Source of the DNA: Acidimicrobiaceae bacterium
Lineage (GTDB): Bacteria; Actinomycetota; Acidimicrobiia; Acidimicrobiales; Bog-793
Assembly (NCBI GenBank): GCA_025463965.1
Contig: JAODBN010000377.1
Location: forward strand, 1-16,486
Reading direction: 5' to 3'
DNA: 16,486 nt
The position numbers were made by a program, and so were the translations under genes. Under the pieces are notes generated by a model. It was not told where the DNA came from. It ran no database searches and saw nothing but the letters and a program-made list of their open reading frames with translations. This document shows, piece by piece, positions 8,711 through 15,617 of the stretch. Each line of letters opens with the position of its first letter. The stretch's first letter is position 1.

Positions 8711-9727
8711 TCAGCCGGACAGCCCGGCGCCCACGCGCCGGTCGAACGGCCCGAGCTTCTCGCTCGAGGCACCGCCCTCCACAACCCTCAGTCGCGGGAC
8801 GCGCACGAGGTGGCGGGGCAGCATCCACCCGAGCAGCGCCAAGACCGGCATCGCGCCGACGTCGGTGGCCGAGCCGGTTGCGAGCGTCCCGAGGTTCTCT
8901 CCGCCCACCCAGAACACGACGAGCAGCGCGCCGACCCCGAGGGCAGCGACCCGCACCGCCCGAGCGGGCGGGCTCGCTCCAGCCCACAAGAGCGGGAGGG
9001 CGGCCGCGCACAGCTCGAGGGCGACGAGGACGAGGGTGGTGCTCGAGCCGTGGCTCCCGAAAAGCCGTGCCTCGGCCCGATCGAGCGCCGCCAGCGGCCC
9101 GGGCTCGCCGTCCGCCGCCGACACGAGATTGGCCCGCATCTTGAAGCCCAGGCTCACGACGGGCACGAGCTGCAGCACCGCCCCGCACAGCCACCATGCC
9201 GACCAGGCAAGGGCGGCCCTGCGGGCGACCCGCTCTGCGGCCTGCGGGGCCGGTGCAATGGCGCGTGGTGCCGGTGCACCACCTGCCAGCAGCACCCAGG
9301 CGAGGAGGGCGTACACGAGGGCGGGGCCCGGGCCGCCGACGGGGAGCATGGCGAAGCCGCTTGGCACCGAGCCGAATCCCTCGCCGATCACCCACACCCC
9401 GAGCGCCCAGGCGATCGAGCAGGTGAGCCCGAGCCGGCGGCTGGAGCGACGGGCGATCACCGCCCCGAGCCCGAGTTGGACGACGAGGATCGACAGGTCG
9501 ACCGCCAGTGGTGCCCGGGCCACGAGGTCGCTCGCGCCCAGCAGCACGTGCGCCACGCCGCTCGGCTCGCCCATCGCTCCTCCGGCGATCCGACTCGACA
9601 GCCCGTTTCCCCACTGGGCGGGCTGCAGCTGGAGCAGCCCGTCGAGGACCCACAGGGCCGCCAGCGACAAACAGCCCAGCTGCACCCGGCTGCCGGCAGA
9701 CGTCGTGCGGGGGAGCGGACGGCTCAC
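8711..9727 (-). CDS. Polytopic membrane protein with an internal duplication, coupled to the copper protein
   Basis: A 338-residue protein of unknown function with about eight hydrophobic segments (roughly 17-34, 75-93, 101-118, 134-150, 172-190, 229-250, 256-275, 291-303). It is built from two related halves, about 24-147 and 177-303. Both begin with WxLxGxxLQLxP, both carry a GEP, and both end with a GExxGxxxxGxA motif (GEGFGSVPSGFA at 115-126, GENLGTLATGSA at 276-287) and a hydrophobic PxLxLL-type helix. The start is the GTG at 9727, whose GTGA overlaps the stop of the cupredoxin gene by four bases, so the two are probably translated together and may form a complex. The much longer upstream open frame is an artefact. 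Transport, assembly or anchoring of the copper protein are guesses. Confidence 0.75.
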   Translation of the reverse strand: MSRPLPRTTSAGSRVQLGCLSLAALWVLDGLLQLQPAQWGNGLSSRIAGGAMGEPSGVAHVLLGASDLVARAPLAVDLSILVVQLGLGAVIARRSSRRLGLTCSIAWALGVWVIGEGFGSVPSGFAMLPVGGPGPALVYALLAWVLLAGGAPAPRAIAPAPQAAERVARRAALAWSAWWLCGAVLQLVPVVSLGFKMRANLVSAADGEPGPLAALDRAEARLFGSHGSSTTLVLVALELCAAALPLLWAGASPPARAVRVAALGVGALLVVFWVGGENLGTLATGSATDVGAMPVLALLGWMLPRHLVRVPRLRVVEGGASSEKLGPFDRRVGAGLSG

Positions 9728-10572
9728 GAGACCGTCATGACTCCGGTCATGAACGGGTGGATCGAGCAGTAGAAGGCGAAGCGTCCCGCCTTGGCCGGCG
9801 CGTGGAGGCTGACGGACTTCCCCGGCTGGATCGGCGCGGTGGCGAAGTGGCCCTGGGGCGAGCTGTTCGGGGCGGCGCTGAAGGTGTGGGCCACGCTGTC
9901 GTCGTTGGTGACCAAGATCTTCTCGCCGGGCTTCACCTTGAAGTGGGCCGGGAAGAAGGCGAAGTTCGAGATCTTCACCTTCATCGTGGCGGCCGTGCTC
10001 GTCGCCGACGCGGTGGCGGACGGGCCCGTCGAGGCGCTGGAGGCGGCGCTCGCCGCAACGACACCGGGAGCCGTTCCGCTGGCGGCCACGCCGAGCAGGA
10101 CCGCACCCGCCATCAAGACCGCTCCGGCGAGGCCGCCGAGCGGGCGCGCCGGCAGCTGCGGGCGGGCGGGGGCGAGCCCGGGTCGGACGACCATCAACGC
10201 GCCACAGGCGAGGGCGGCGAGCTCGAGTGCTCCGGCGACGGTGCCCGCCGTGGTGGGCAGCTCGTGGAAGCCGAACAGGGTCGTGGCCCGGGAGATCAAA
10301 TAGCCACCGAGCACCGACGCGGCGAAGAGCGCGGCTGTCGCCCCCGCGAGGGGCCTCGGCCAGACGACGAGCACCATGGCGATCGCCAGCGCGCTCGCCA
10401 CCTGGGCAAGGAAGAGCCACCCGATGGTGGGGATGCTCGAGTACCCGGTCAAGTAGAGATCCAGGTGGATCCCTGCGCTCGCGGCCAGCAGCCCGGCAGC
10501 GAGGAAGGCGAGCGGCCGGTCGCCCCGGCGCTCGGTGGACGGTGCCGCCAGATTGCGCAGAAAGGGGATCAT
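9724..10572 (-). CDS. Membrane-anchored cupredoxin (plastocyanin-like blue-copper domain)
   Basis: A 282-residue protein. Five hydrophobic segments (about 20-37, 49-71, 77-95, 110-129, 147-165) carry a HLDLYLTGYSSIPTIGWLF signature at 36-54. A Ser/Thr/Ala linker spans about 170-196, and a beta-rich cupredoxin domain about 198-282. The type 1 copper ligands are H229 (in VAHTF), C269, H272 and M275 (YCSIHPFM). With the positive N-terminus inside, five spans put the copper domain outside the cell, as expected for an electron carrier. It could pass electrons in respiration, bind copper, or serve iron or nitrogen oxidation; the sequence does not decide. The ATG at 10572 lies 4 bases after TATTAC, with no ribosome binding site, so it may be leaderless. 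Confidence 0.85.
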   Translation of the reverse strand: MIPFLRNLAAPSTERRGDRPLAFLAAGLLAASAGIHLDLYLTGYSSIPTIGWLFLAQVASALAIAMVLVVWPRPLAGATAALFAASVLGGYLISRATTLFGFHELPTTAGTVAGALELAALACGALMVVRPGLAPARPQLPARPLGGLAGAVLMAGAVLLGVAASGTAPGVVAASAASSASTGPSATASATSTAATMKVKISNFAFFPAHFKVKPGEKILVTNDDSVAHTFSAAPNSSPQGHFATAPIQPGKSVSLHAPAKAGRFAFYCSIHPFMTGVMTVS

Positions 10573-10576
10573 GCAC

Positions 10577-10582
10577 GTAATA
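10577..10582 (-). promoter_or_regulatory. Possible -10 element of the cupredoxin gene
   Basis: The minus strand reads TATTAC (5 of 6 to TATAAT), ending 4 bases before the ATG at 10572. Transcription would begin at or next to the start codon. A -35 is not recognisable; the position where it would lie is taken by a palindrome. Confidence 0.4.
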
Positions 10583-10590
10583 CGGCTGAA

Positions 10591-10606
10591 CCATCCGAAC
10601 GGATGG
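10591..10606. promoter_or_regulatory. 16-base palindrome, candidate operator of the copper pair
   Basis: CCATCCG-AA-CGGATGG is a perfect 7-2-7 inverted repeat. It is 8 bases upstream of the candidate -10 of the cupredoxin gene, inside the 57-base gap after recO. The size and place suit a dimeric repressor or activator. A terminator for recO is the alternative, but there is no U-tract and the stem is short. Confidence 0.4.
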
Positions 10607-10629
10607 GGTCTTGCCCGAGCGTGGGCCGC

Positions 10630-11358
10630 TCAGCCTCCGGGGCCGGCGTCCGGAAAGTGGCGGGTGGTCCGCAGGCGCCGGTCGATGTGGTGCTCGAGGG
10701 CTGTCATGGCCAGGCGCTCCATCTCCTGTCCGGCGGGGGCGCTCGGCTCGGCGAGAACCCCGGCGAGGCCGCCACCGAGGACCCTTCGTACGAGCTCCCA
10801 CGCGGCGGGGGAGACCGACTGGCCGCGCCGGTGTTCTTTGCACAGAAAGCCCCCCTCTCCCGCGTCGAAGGCGACGAGCGGTCCCGGGCTGCCACAGCGG
10901 GCACAGGACTCGACCACCGGGCCCACGCCCTCGGCGGCGAGCAGCTTCCAGGAGAACGCTCCGACGAGCAGCGGCGAGCCGCTCCGCTCGAGCGCCCGTA
11001 GGGCCCCGACGAGCATCGTGTAGAGCTCGGGCGCGGGATGGCCTTCGACGGCTACCTGGTCGACGATCTCGAGGAGCGTCATCGCCGGCGCCAGGCGGTC
11101 GAGATCCTCCCGGATGGCCCGGAAGGCGTCAACCACCTCGACCTGGGTCACGATGTCGAGCTCGCGGCCCTTCCAGCAGAGCATGCTGACGCTCGTGAGC
11201 GGCTCGAGGCGAGCACCGATCTTGCTCTTGGTGCGCCGGACGCCCTTGGCGACTGCGCGAACCTTGCCGTGCTCGGGAGTGACCACGGTCACGATGCGAT
11301 CGGCCTCCCCGAGGCGCATGGTGCGAAGCACGACCCCGTGATCTCGGTAGAGCGCCAT
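10630..11358 (-). CDS. recO: DNA repair protein RecO
   Basis: RecO loads RecA together with RecR and anneals SSB-coated strands. The 242 residues match the family. The N-terminal OB fold (about 1-80) begins with YRDHGVVLRTMRLGEADRIV and includes HGKVRAVAKGVRR. A helical domain follows, with LLEIVDQ and LYTMLVGALRALE. The zinc site is C152, C155 (CARCG), C173 and H176 (CKEH). It starts 4 bases after the stop of the small membrane-protein gene, in one unit with uppS. Its place near uppS and glyS repeats a common bacterial order. Confidence 0.94.
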   Translation of the reverse strand: MALYRDHGVVLRTMRLGEADRIVTVVTPEHGKVRAVAKGVRRTKSKIGARLEPLTSVSMLCWKGRELDIVTQVEVVDAFRAIREDLDRLAPAMTLLEIVDQVAVEGHPAPELYTMLVGALRALERSGSPLLVGAFSWKLLAAEGVGPVVESCARCGSPGPLVAFDAGEGGFLCKEHRRGQSVSPAAWELVRRVLGGGLAGVLAEPSAPAGQEMERLAMTALEHHIDRRLRTTRHFPDAGPGG

Positions 11359-11362
11359 TCCG

Positions 11363-11584
11363 CTACATCCCCCGGATCCGGCCCCCGATGATGATGAAGG
11401 CGAGGAAGACGACGACCAGGATGATCAGCAGGATCGCTGGGGTGTAGCCGGCAAAGGCAAGCAGGACGAGGCCGGCGAACACCAAGAGCCCAAGCACCGC
11501 GCCCGACAGCCGCCCGGCGTGCGACCACCACCACCCGGGCCCGCGCGGTGACCGGATCCGGTCACCGCCGGGCTGCTCGCTCAT
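11363..11584 (-). CDS. Small two-span membrane protein, unknown function
   Basis: A 73-residue protein. The N-terminus is polar and Trp-rich (GPGWWWSHAGR at 15-25). Two hydrophobic helices follow (about 27-46 and 49-67), then a short basic tail (GGRIRGM). The ATG at 11584 overlaps the uppS stop as ATGA, and recO begins 4 bases after its own stop. This packing argues it is a real gene. The longer upstream frame is a shadow of uppS. I do not recognise the family. Confidence 0.7.
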   Translation of the reverse strand: MSEQPGGDRIRSPRGPGWWWSHAGRLSGAVLGLLVFAGLVLLAFAGYTPAILLIILVVVFLAFIIIGGRIRGM

Positions 11585-12309
11585 CGCGACTCCACCCCGC
11601 CGTAGCGGCGGTTGCGCCGCTGGAACTCGCGGATCGCTTCCCAGAGGTGCTCGCGACGGAAGTCCGGCCACAAGACGTCGGTAAAGACGAGCTCGGAGTA
11701 GGCCAGTTCCCACAGGAGGAAGTTGGAGATCCGGTGCTCGCCGGACGTGCGCACCACGAGGTCGGGGTCGGGCATGTCCGGGTAGTACAGACGGGAGCGG
11801 ATCGCCCGCTCGTCCACCTTCGAGGGCGGCACGCCCTCTTCCACGATGCGGCGCACGGCGTCGACGATCTCGGCGCGACCTCCGTAGTTGAAGCAGATCG
11901 TGAGCGTCATCCGGCGGTTGCCCTCGGTCAGCGCCACCGCGTAGTCCATGTTCTTCAGGAGGCGACGGGGAACGCGCCAATCCCGCCGCCCGGCGAAGCG
12001 GATGCGGACGCCCTTCGCGTGCAGGTCGTCCTGGTGCCGTTTCAGAATGCCTTCGTTGAATTGCATGAGGTAGCGGACCTCATCGGCCGGCCGGCGCCAG
12101 TTCTCGGTGGAGAAGGCGTACATCGACAGCCACGACACCCCCGCCTCGAGCGCGCCGTCGATGGCGTCGAGCATCGCCTCCTCGCCCGCAGCGTGGCCCT
12201 CGGTGCGGGCCAGGCCGCGCTGGCGGGCCCAGCGCCCGTTCCCGTCCATCACACAGCCGATGTGCCGGGGGACGCGCCCGGGATCGATGTCGTCCACCAC
12301 GCTGGGCAA
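11581..12309 (-). CDS. uppS: Isoprenyl (undecaprenyl/decaprenyl) diphosphate synthase, cis type
   Basis: This cis-prenyltransferase makes the lipid carrier for peptidoglycan and wall glycans by adding isopentenyl diphosphate to an allylic primer. The 242 residues are full length. Signatures are HIGCVMDGNGRWA (16-28, catalytic D22), AFSTENWRRP (65-74), ICFNYGGR (138-145) and RTSGEHRISNFLLW (187-200). The start is a TTG at 12309. A GGAG 4 bases upstream supports it; a GTG nine bases further in would be too far from that site. The gene begins one base after the sirC stop and ends in an ATGA overlap with the small membrane protein. Product chain length cannot be read from the sequence. Confidence 0.95.
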   Translation of the reverse strand: MPSVVDDIDPGRVPRHIGCVMDGNGRWARQRGLARTEGHAAGEEAMLDAIDGALEAGVSWLSMYAFSTENWRRPADEVRYLMQFNEGILKRHQDDLHAKGVRIRFAGRRDWRVPRRLLKNMDYAVALTEGNRRMTLTICFNYGGRAEIVDAVRRIVEEGVPPSKVDERAIRSRLYYPDMPDPDLVVRTSGEHRISNFLLWELAYSELVFTDVLWPDFRREHLWEAIREFQRRNRRYGGVESR

Positions 12310-12310
12310 G

Positions 12311-12991
12311 TTACTCCGCCTGCTCCCCAGCTCTCGGGCGGGCGTGGGCTTCGACTTGCTGCAGCCAGCTCTCCACGGCGATGGTCATCCGCTCCTCACC
12401 CAACCCGGCCTCTCCCAGCGCGAGCAGCTCCTCGGCGAGCGGGCGCCAGGGGAGACCTTCGGTCGAGCGACCCTCGGCGTGCAGCCTCGCCCGGGCGTCT
12501 CCAAGCAGCCGCGCCGTCGTCTCGATCTCCTCGCCGAGGATCGCTGCCACCCGGTCGCGAAGGACGCCCGCGAGCACCGGGCTGTAGCCGTCGGTGGACA
12601 CCGCGACCGAGACGGCTCCTCTGCGCAGGACGGCCGGGAGGTAGAACGAGCACCCCTCCGGGTCGTCCGCGGCGTTGACGAAGCGCCCGGCGGCCTCCGC
12701 CTCGGCATGCACCAGCCGGTCGATCTCCTTGCGGCCGGTCGCCGTCACCACGAGCTGGTGGCCCTCGACGTCACCGGGGGCGTAGGCACGCTCGACAAGG
12801 CGCACGGGCAGGGAGCGAAGTCCCTCCGCCACCTCGGGCGCGACCACGGTGACCTCTGCGCCGGCCGCCAGCAGGCCCTCGACCTTGCGCTGGGCGACCG
12901 CCCCACCGCCGACCACGAGACAGGGCCGACCCTCCAGCAGGAGCGCGACGGGGTAGCTCGGCGCCCCGCCGGTGCGGGGATGAGGGATCAC
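12311..12991 (-). CDS. sirC: Precorrin-2 dehydrogenase / sirohydrochlorin ferrochelatase (siroheme synthase)
   Basis: This enzyme oxidises precorrin-2 with NAD and, in CysG/Met8-type proteins, inserts iron to give siroheme. The 226 residues show the Rossmann loop VVGGGAVAQRK at 26-36 and VTVVAPEV at 47-54. The conserved NAADDPEGCSF (106-116) supplies the acidic residues linked to dehydrogenase and chelatase activity. SVAVSTDGYSPVLAGVLRDRV (128-148) is the family dimer segment. No methyltransferase domain is fused. Whether it also chelates iron, as Met8p does, is unknown. The GTG at 12991 lies 9 bases after a TACACT -10-like box and has no ribosome binding site. It is divergent from cysH and the siroheme reductase, which need its product. 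Confidence 0.9.
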   Translation of the reverse strand: MIPHPRTGGAPSYPVALLLEGRPCLVVGGGAVAQRKVEGLLAAGAEVTVVAPEVAEGLRSLPVRLVERAYAPGDVEGHQLVVTATGRKEIDRLVHAEAEAAGRFVNAADDPEGCSFYLPAVLRRGAVSVAVSTDGYSPVLAGVLRDRVAAILGEEIETTARLLGDARARLHAEGRSTEGLPWRPLAEELLALGEAGLGEERMTIAVESWLQQVEAHARPRAGEQAE

Positions 12992-13000
12992 GGTTGTCCG

Positions 13001-13017
13001 AGTGTAGGGGCGCCCCT
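13001..13017 (-). promoter_or_regulatory. Possible sirC -10 box overlapping a 12-base palindrome
   Basis: The minus strand reads TACACT (13006-13001), 9 bases before the sirC GTG. It is adjoined by the perfect palindrome AGGGGCGCCCCT at 13006-13017. The palindrome may be an operator for sirC or for the divergent unit. GC-rich palindromes of this size can also arise by chance here. Confidence 0.35.
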
Positions 13018-13066
13018 CGGCGAGGCCGTCCGTGACACCGGCCGAATGTTGACCTGCGTGGTCGGA

Positions 13067-13072
13067 TATAGT
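13067..13072 (+). promoter_or_regulatory. -10 element for the cysH operon
   Basis: TATAGT matches TATAAT at 5 of 6 and is the most AT-rich patch in the 111-base gap between sirC and cysH. Transcription would start near 13079, 24 bases before the cysH GTG, leaving room for the AGGGCGGGG ribosome binding site at 13091-13099. A TTGACC at 13049-13054 is only 12 bases away, too close for an ordinary -35. Confidence 0.5.
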
Positions 13073-13102
13073 CGTCGGCGAGCGAGCAGAAGGGCGGGGC
13101 CC

Positions 13103-13822
13103 GTGAGCACGATCATCGAGCAGAGCGCATCGGCCGGCAGCTGGAGCCCTCCCGAGGGCACGGCTTTTTCGGCCTTCCTCGACGAGCTGGCCGCCGCGAA
13201 CGCCGCGCTCGAGGGTGCAGCGCCCGACGAGGTTCTCGCCTGGGCCTACGACCGCTTCGGCGACGACCTCTTGCTCACCTCCTCGTTCCAGGACTGCGTC
13301 CTTGTGGATCTCGCCGCGAAGGTCCGTCCCGGGGTGGAAGTGGTGTTCCTCGACACCGGCTTTCATTTTCCCGAGACCATCGCCTACCTGCACCGGGTGG
13401 AGAAGGTGCTCGGGGTGCACGTCCAGCTGGTCCGCTCGGGTCTCTCCGACGACGAACACCCGTGCGGGACCGCGCGCTGCTGCGAGCTGCGCAAGGTGGT
13501 CCCCCTGCGCTCGGTCCTCCAGGGCCGCGCCGCGTGGGTCACCGGGGTGAAGCGGGTGGACACGCCCGAGCGGGCGGACGCCGCCACGGTCGCTTGGGAC
13601 GCCGCCAAGTCCGTCGTGAAGATCAACCCACTCGCGTCGTGGACCGAAGAGGACGTGGAGGCCTACGTCGAGGCCCGCGGGCTCCCGCGGCACCCGCTGA
13701 ACTACGTGGGATACGCCTCCATCGGGTGCGCCCCGGTGACGCGGCCGGTCGCCGAGGGGGAGGACCCCCGGGCGGGCCGCTGGTCTGGCAGCGCCAAGAC
13801 CGAGTGCGGCCTGCACGTCTGA
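13103..13822 (+). CDS. cysH: Phosphoadenylyl-/adenylyl-sulfate reductase, with a changed iron-sulfur motif
   Basis: The enzyme reduces APS or PAPS to sulfite in sulfate assimilation. The 239 residues contain the nucleotide-binding core (TSSFQDCVLVDLA at 59-71, FLDTGFHFPET at 82-92) and the C-terminal catalytic KTECGLH (C235). APS reductases hold a [4Fe-4S] cluster with a Cys-Cys pair and a CxxC. Here the pair is present (C126-C127 in ARCC), but the second motif reads GCAPVTR, so V212 stands where the fourth cysteine is expected. Substrate is therefore uncertain: the CC pair suggests APS, the lost ligand argues for PAPS or an altered cluster. The GTG start follows AGGGCGGGG and the promoter at 13067. 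An ATG at 13047 lies upstream of that promoter. It is probably cotranscribed with the next two genes. Confidence 0.92.
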   Translation: MSTIIEQSASAGSWSPPEGTAFSAFLDELAAANAALEGAAPDEVLAWAYDRFGDDLLLTSSFQDCVLVDLAAKVRPGVEVVFLDTGFHFPETIAYLHRVEKVLGVHVQLVRSGLSDDEHPCGTARCCELRKVVPLRSVLQGRAAWVTGVKRVDTPERADAATVAWDAAKSVVKINPLASWTEEDVEAYVEARGLPRHPLNYVGYASIGCAPVTRPVAEGEDPRAGRWSGSAKTECGLHV

Positions 13823-13895
13823 TCGTCCCGAGCTCCCGCCGAACCCTTCCTGCCGCCAGCCCTGATCCCTGCCATCGAGCGGACGCCTGCCTTCC

Positions 13896-15617
13896 ATGGA
13901 ATTTGTCACCCCGTTCCGTCGTACCGGTGAGTTCAATCCGGTCGAGCGACTGAAGCTCGAGCGCCATCCCCTCGAGGTGGCCGAAGCTGTTCGCGCTCGG
14001 TACGCCGAGGAGGGGCCGAGCGCCATCGCCTCGGTCCCCGGCGAGATGGAGCGCCTGAAGTGGGTCGGTCTGTACCCCCAGCGCCAGGGCGGGGACGCCT
14101 TCATGCTGCGGATCAAGGTGCCCGCGGGCCGCCTGCGCGCCGACCAGGTCCGCCGCGTCGGCGAGGTGGTCGACCGCTTCGCGCGCGGGCCCGAGGAGCA
14201 CCCGGTGTGGGGCAACCGCTACTGCGACCTCACCACCCGCCAGGACATCCAGCTGCACTGGGTGCGGATCGCCGACGTCCCGGTGATCTGGGACCTGCTC
14301 GAAGAGGTCGGGGTGACCACCGTCCAGGCCTGCGGCGACTCGGCGCGCAACGTCTTGTGCTGCCCGGTGGCCGGCGTCGACGCCGAGGAGGTCATCGACG
14401 CCTCCCCGCTCGCCGCGGCGATCTCGGACTTTTTCACCGGAAATCGCGAGTACGCCAACCTGCCGCGCAAGTTCAAGCTGTCGGTGACCGGGTGCCTCGA
14501 CGACTGCGCCCAGGCCGAGATCAACGACGTGGGACTGCTGCCCGCACGTCGCGACGACGGGGCGATCGGCTTCAACTTGCTCGTCGGCGGGGGGCTCTCC
14601 GACGGCCCGCGCATGGCGAGCGACCTCGACGTCTTCCTCCTCCCCGACCAGGTCGTGGAGGGCGCGAGGGCCATCGCCCAGCTGTTCGGCGAGCTCGGAA
14701 ACCGTGAGCACCGGGGCGTGAGCCGGATGCGCTACCTCGTCCAGGAGCTCGGCCCCGAGCGCTTCCGAGACGAGCTCGCCCGGCGTGCCGAGTTCGAGCT
14801 GACGCCGGCCGGCACCGGCCTCACCCGCCGCTACCGCGGCGATCACGTCGGTGTGCACGCGCAATCCGGGGAGAACCTGTCGTACGTGGGCTGCTCGGTG
14901 ACCGTTGGCCGCCTCTCGGGGGCCGACCTCGTGGAGGCGGCCCGCCTCGCCGAGGAGTACGGCGACGGGGAGGTCCGCCTCGCGACTGACCAGAACCTGG
15001 TGTTCACCGGGGTCTCCAACGACCGTCTCGAGGAGCTGCTCGCAGAGACGCTGCTCGAGCGCCACTCGCCGTTCCCCGGGCCCTTCTCGCGGGGGGCGGT
15101 TGCGTGCACCGGCAGCGAGTTCTGCCGTTTCGCGATCGTGGAGACCAAGGTGCGCGCCCGGCAGTGGGCCGAGGAGCTCGACCGCCGGCTGGCGGAGCCC
15201 TTCGGCGGCCCGGCGGGAACTCGCAGCCGTCCCGAGGAGCTCGTGCTGCGCATGCACTTCTCCGGGTGCCCGGCCTCGTGCGCCCAGCCGCAGATCGCGG
15301 ACGTCGGATTTCGCGGTGACACCGCCCACGTCGGTGACCAGCTCGTCGAGGCGGTCGACATCGGCCTCGGGGGCAGCCTCGGCGCCGAGGCGGCCTTCGG
15401 CGACTGGGTCGCCGGTGCCGTCCCCGTTGACGAGGTGCCTGGCGCACTCGTCTCCGTTGTCGGTCGCTACCTCGACGAGCGGCGCGACGGCGAGCGCTTC
15501 CACGCCTGGGCACGGCGTACCCCGCGCACCGAGCTCCTGGAGACCTTGAGCGTCGGGGCGGACGTGGGTTCGGGGGCCCAGACGACGGCGACCGAGACGA
15601 CGCAGGTCAGCCGATGA
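13896..15617 (+). CDS. Siroheme/[4Fe-4S] sulfite (or nitrite) reductase
   Basis: It carries out six-electron reduction of sulfite to sulfide, or of nitrite to ammonia. The 573 residues form the two pseudo-symmetric halves of the family. The cluster/siroheme cysteines are C404 and C410 (ACTGSEFC) and C458 and C462 (SGCPASC). Siroheme-contacting segments include TTRQDIQLHW (113-122), GDSARN (147-152) and LPRKFK (189-194). Y60 (GLYPQR) and C146 (QACGD) line up with Tyr69 and Cys161, which are cross-linked in M. tuberculosis SirA/NirA. With cysH upstream and sirC divergent, this favours sulfite. The N-terminal half also keeps C155, C156 and a C-x3-C (C200, C204). The 73-base gap after cysH has no visible regulatory element and no clear ribosome binding site precedes the ATG. 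Its stop overlaps the next start (ATGA). Confidence 0.9.
   Translation: MEFVTPFRRTGEFNPVERLKLERHPLEVAEAVRARYAEEGPSAIASVPGEMERLKWVGLYPQRQGGDAFMLRIKVPAGRLRADQVRRVGEVVDRFARGPEEHPVWGNRYCDLTTRQDIQLHWVRIADVPVIWDLLEEVGVTTVQACGDSARNVLCCPVAGVDAEEVIDASPLAAAISDFFTGNREYANLPRKFKLSVTGCLDDCAQAEINDVGLLPARRDDGAIGFNLLVGGGLSDGPRMASDLDVFLLPDQVVEGARAIAQLFGELGNREHRGVSRMRYLVQELGPERFRDELARRAEFELTPAGTGLTRRYRGDHVGVHAQSGENLSYVGCSVTVGRLSGADLVEAARLAEEYGDGEVRLATDQNLVFTGVSNDRLEELLAETLLERHSPFPGPFSRGAVACTGSEFCRFAIVETKVRARQWAEELDRRLAEPFGGPAGTRSRPEELVLRMHFSGCPASCAQPQIADVGFRGDTAHVGDQLVEAVDIGLGGSLGAEAAFGDWVAGAVPVDEVPGALVSVVGRYLDERRDGERFHAWARRTPRTELLETLSVGADVGSGAQTTATETTQVSR

Noticed and set aside
13047..13102. Upstream ATG start for cysH
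   Set aside because: It would lie before the TATAGT -10 box; the GTG at 13103 has a ribosome binding site and fits family length.
12992..14215. N-terminal extension of sirC giving a 634-residue protein
   Set aside because: The extension is antisense to cysH and the siroheme reductase and has no recognisable domain; SirC proteins are about 200-230 residues.
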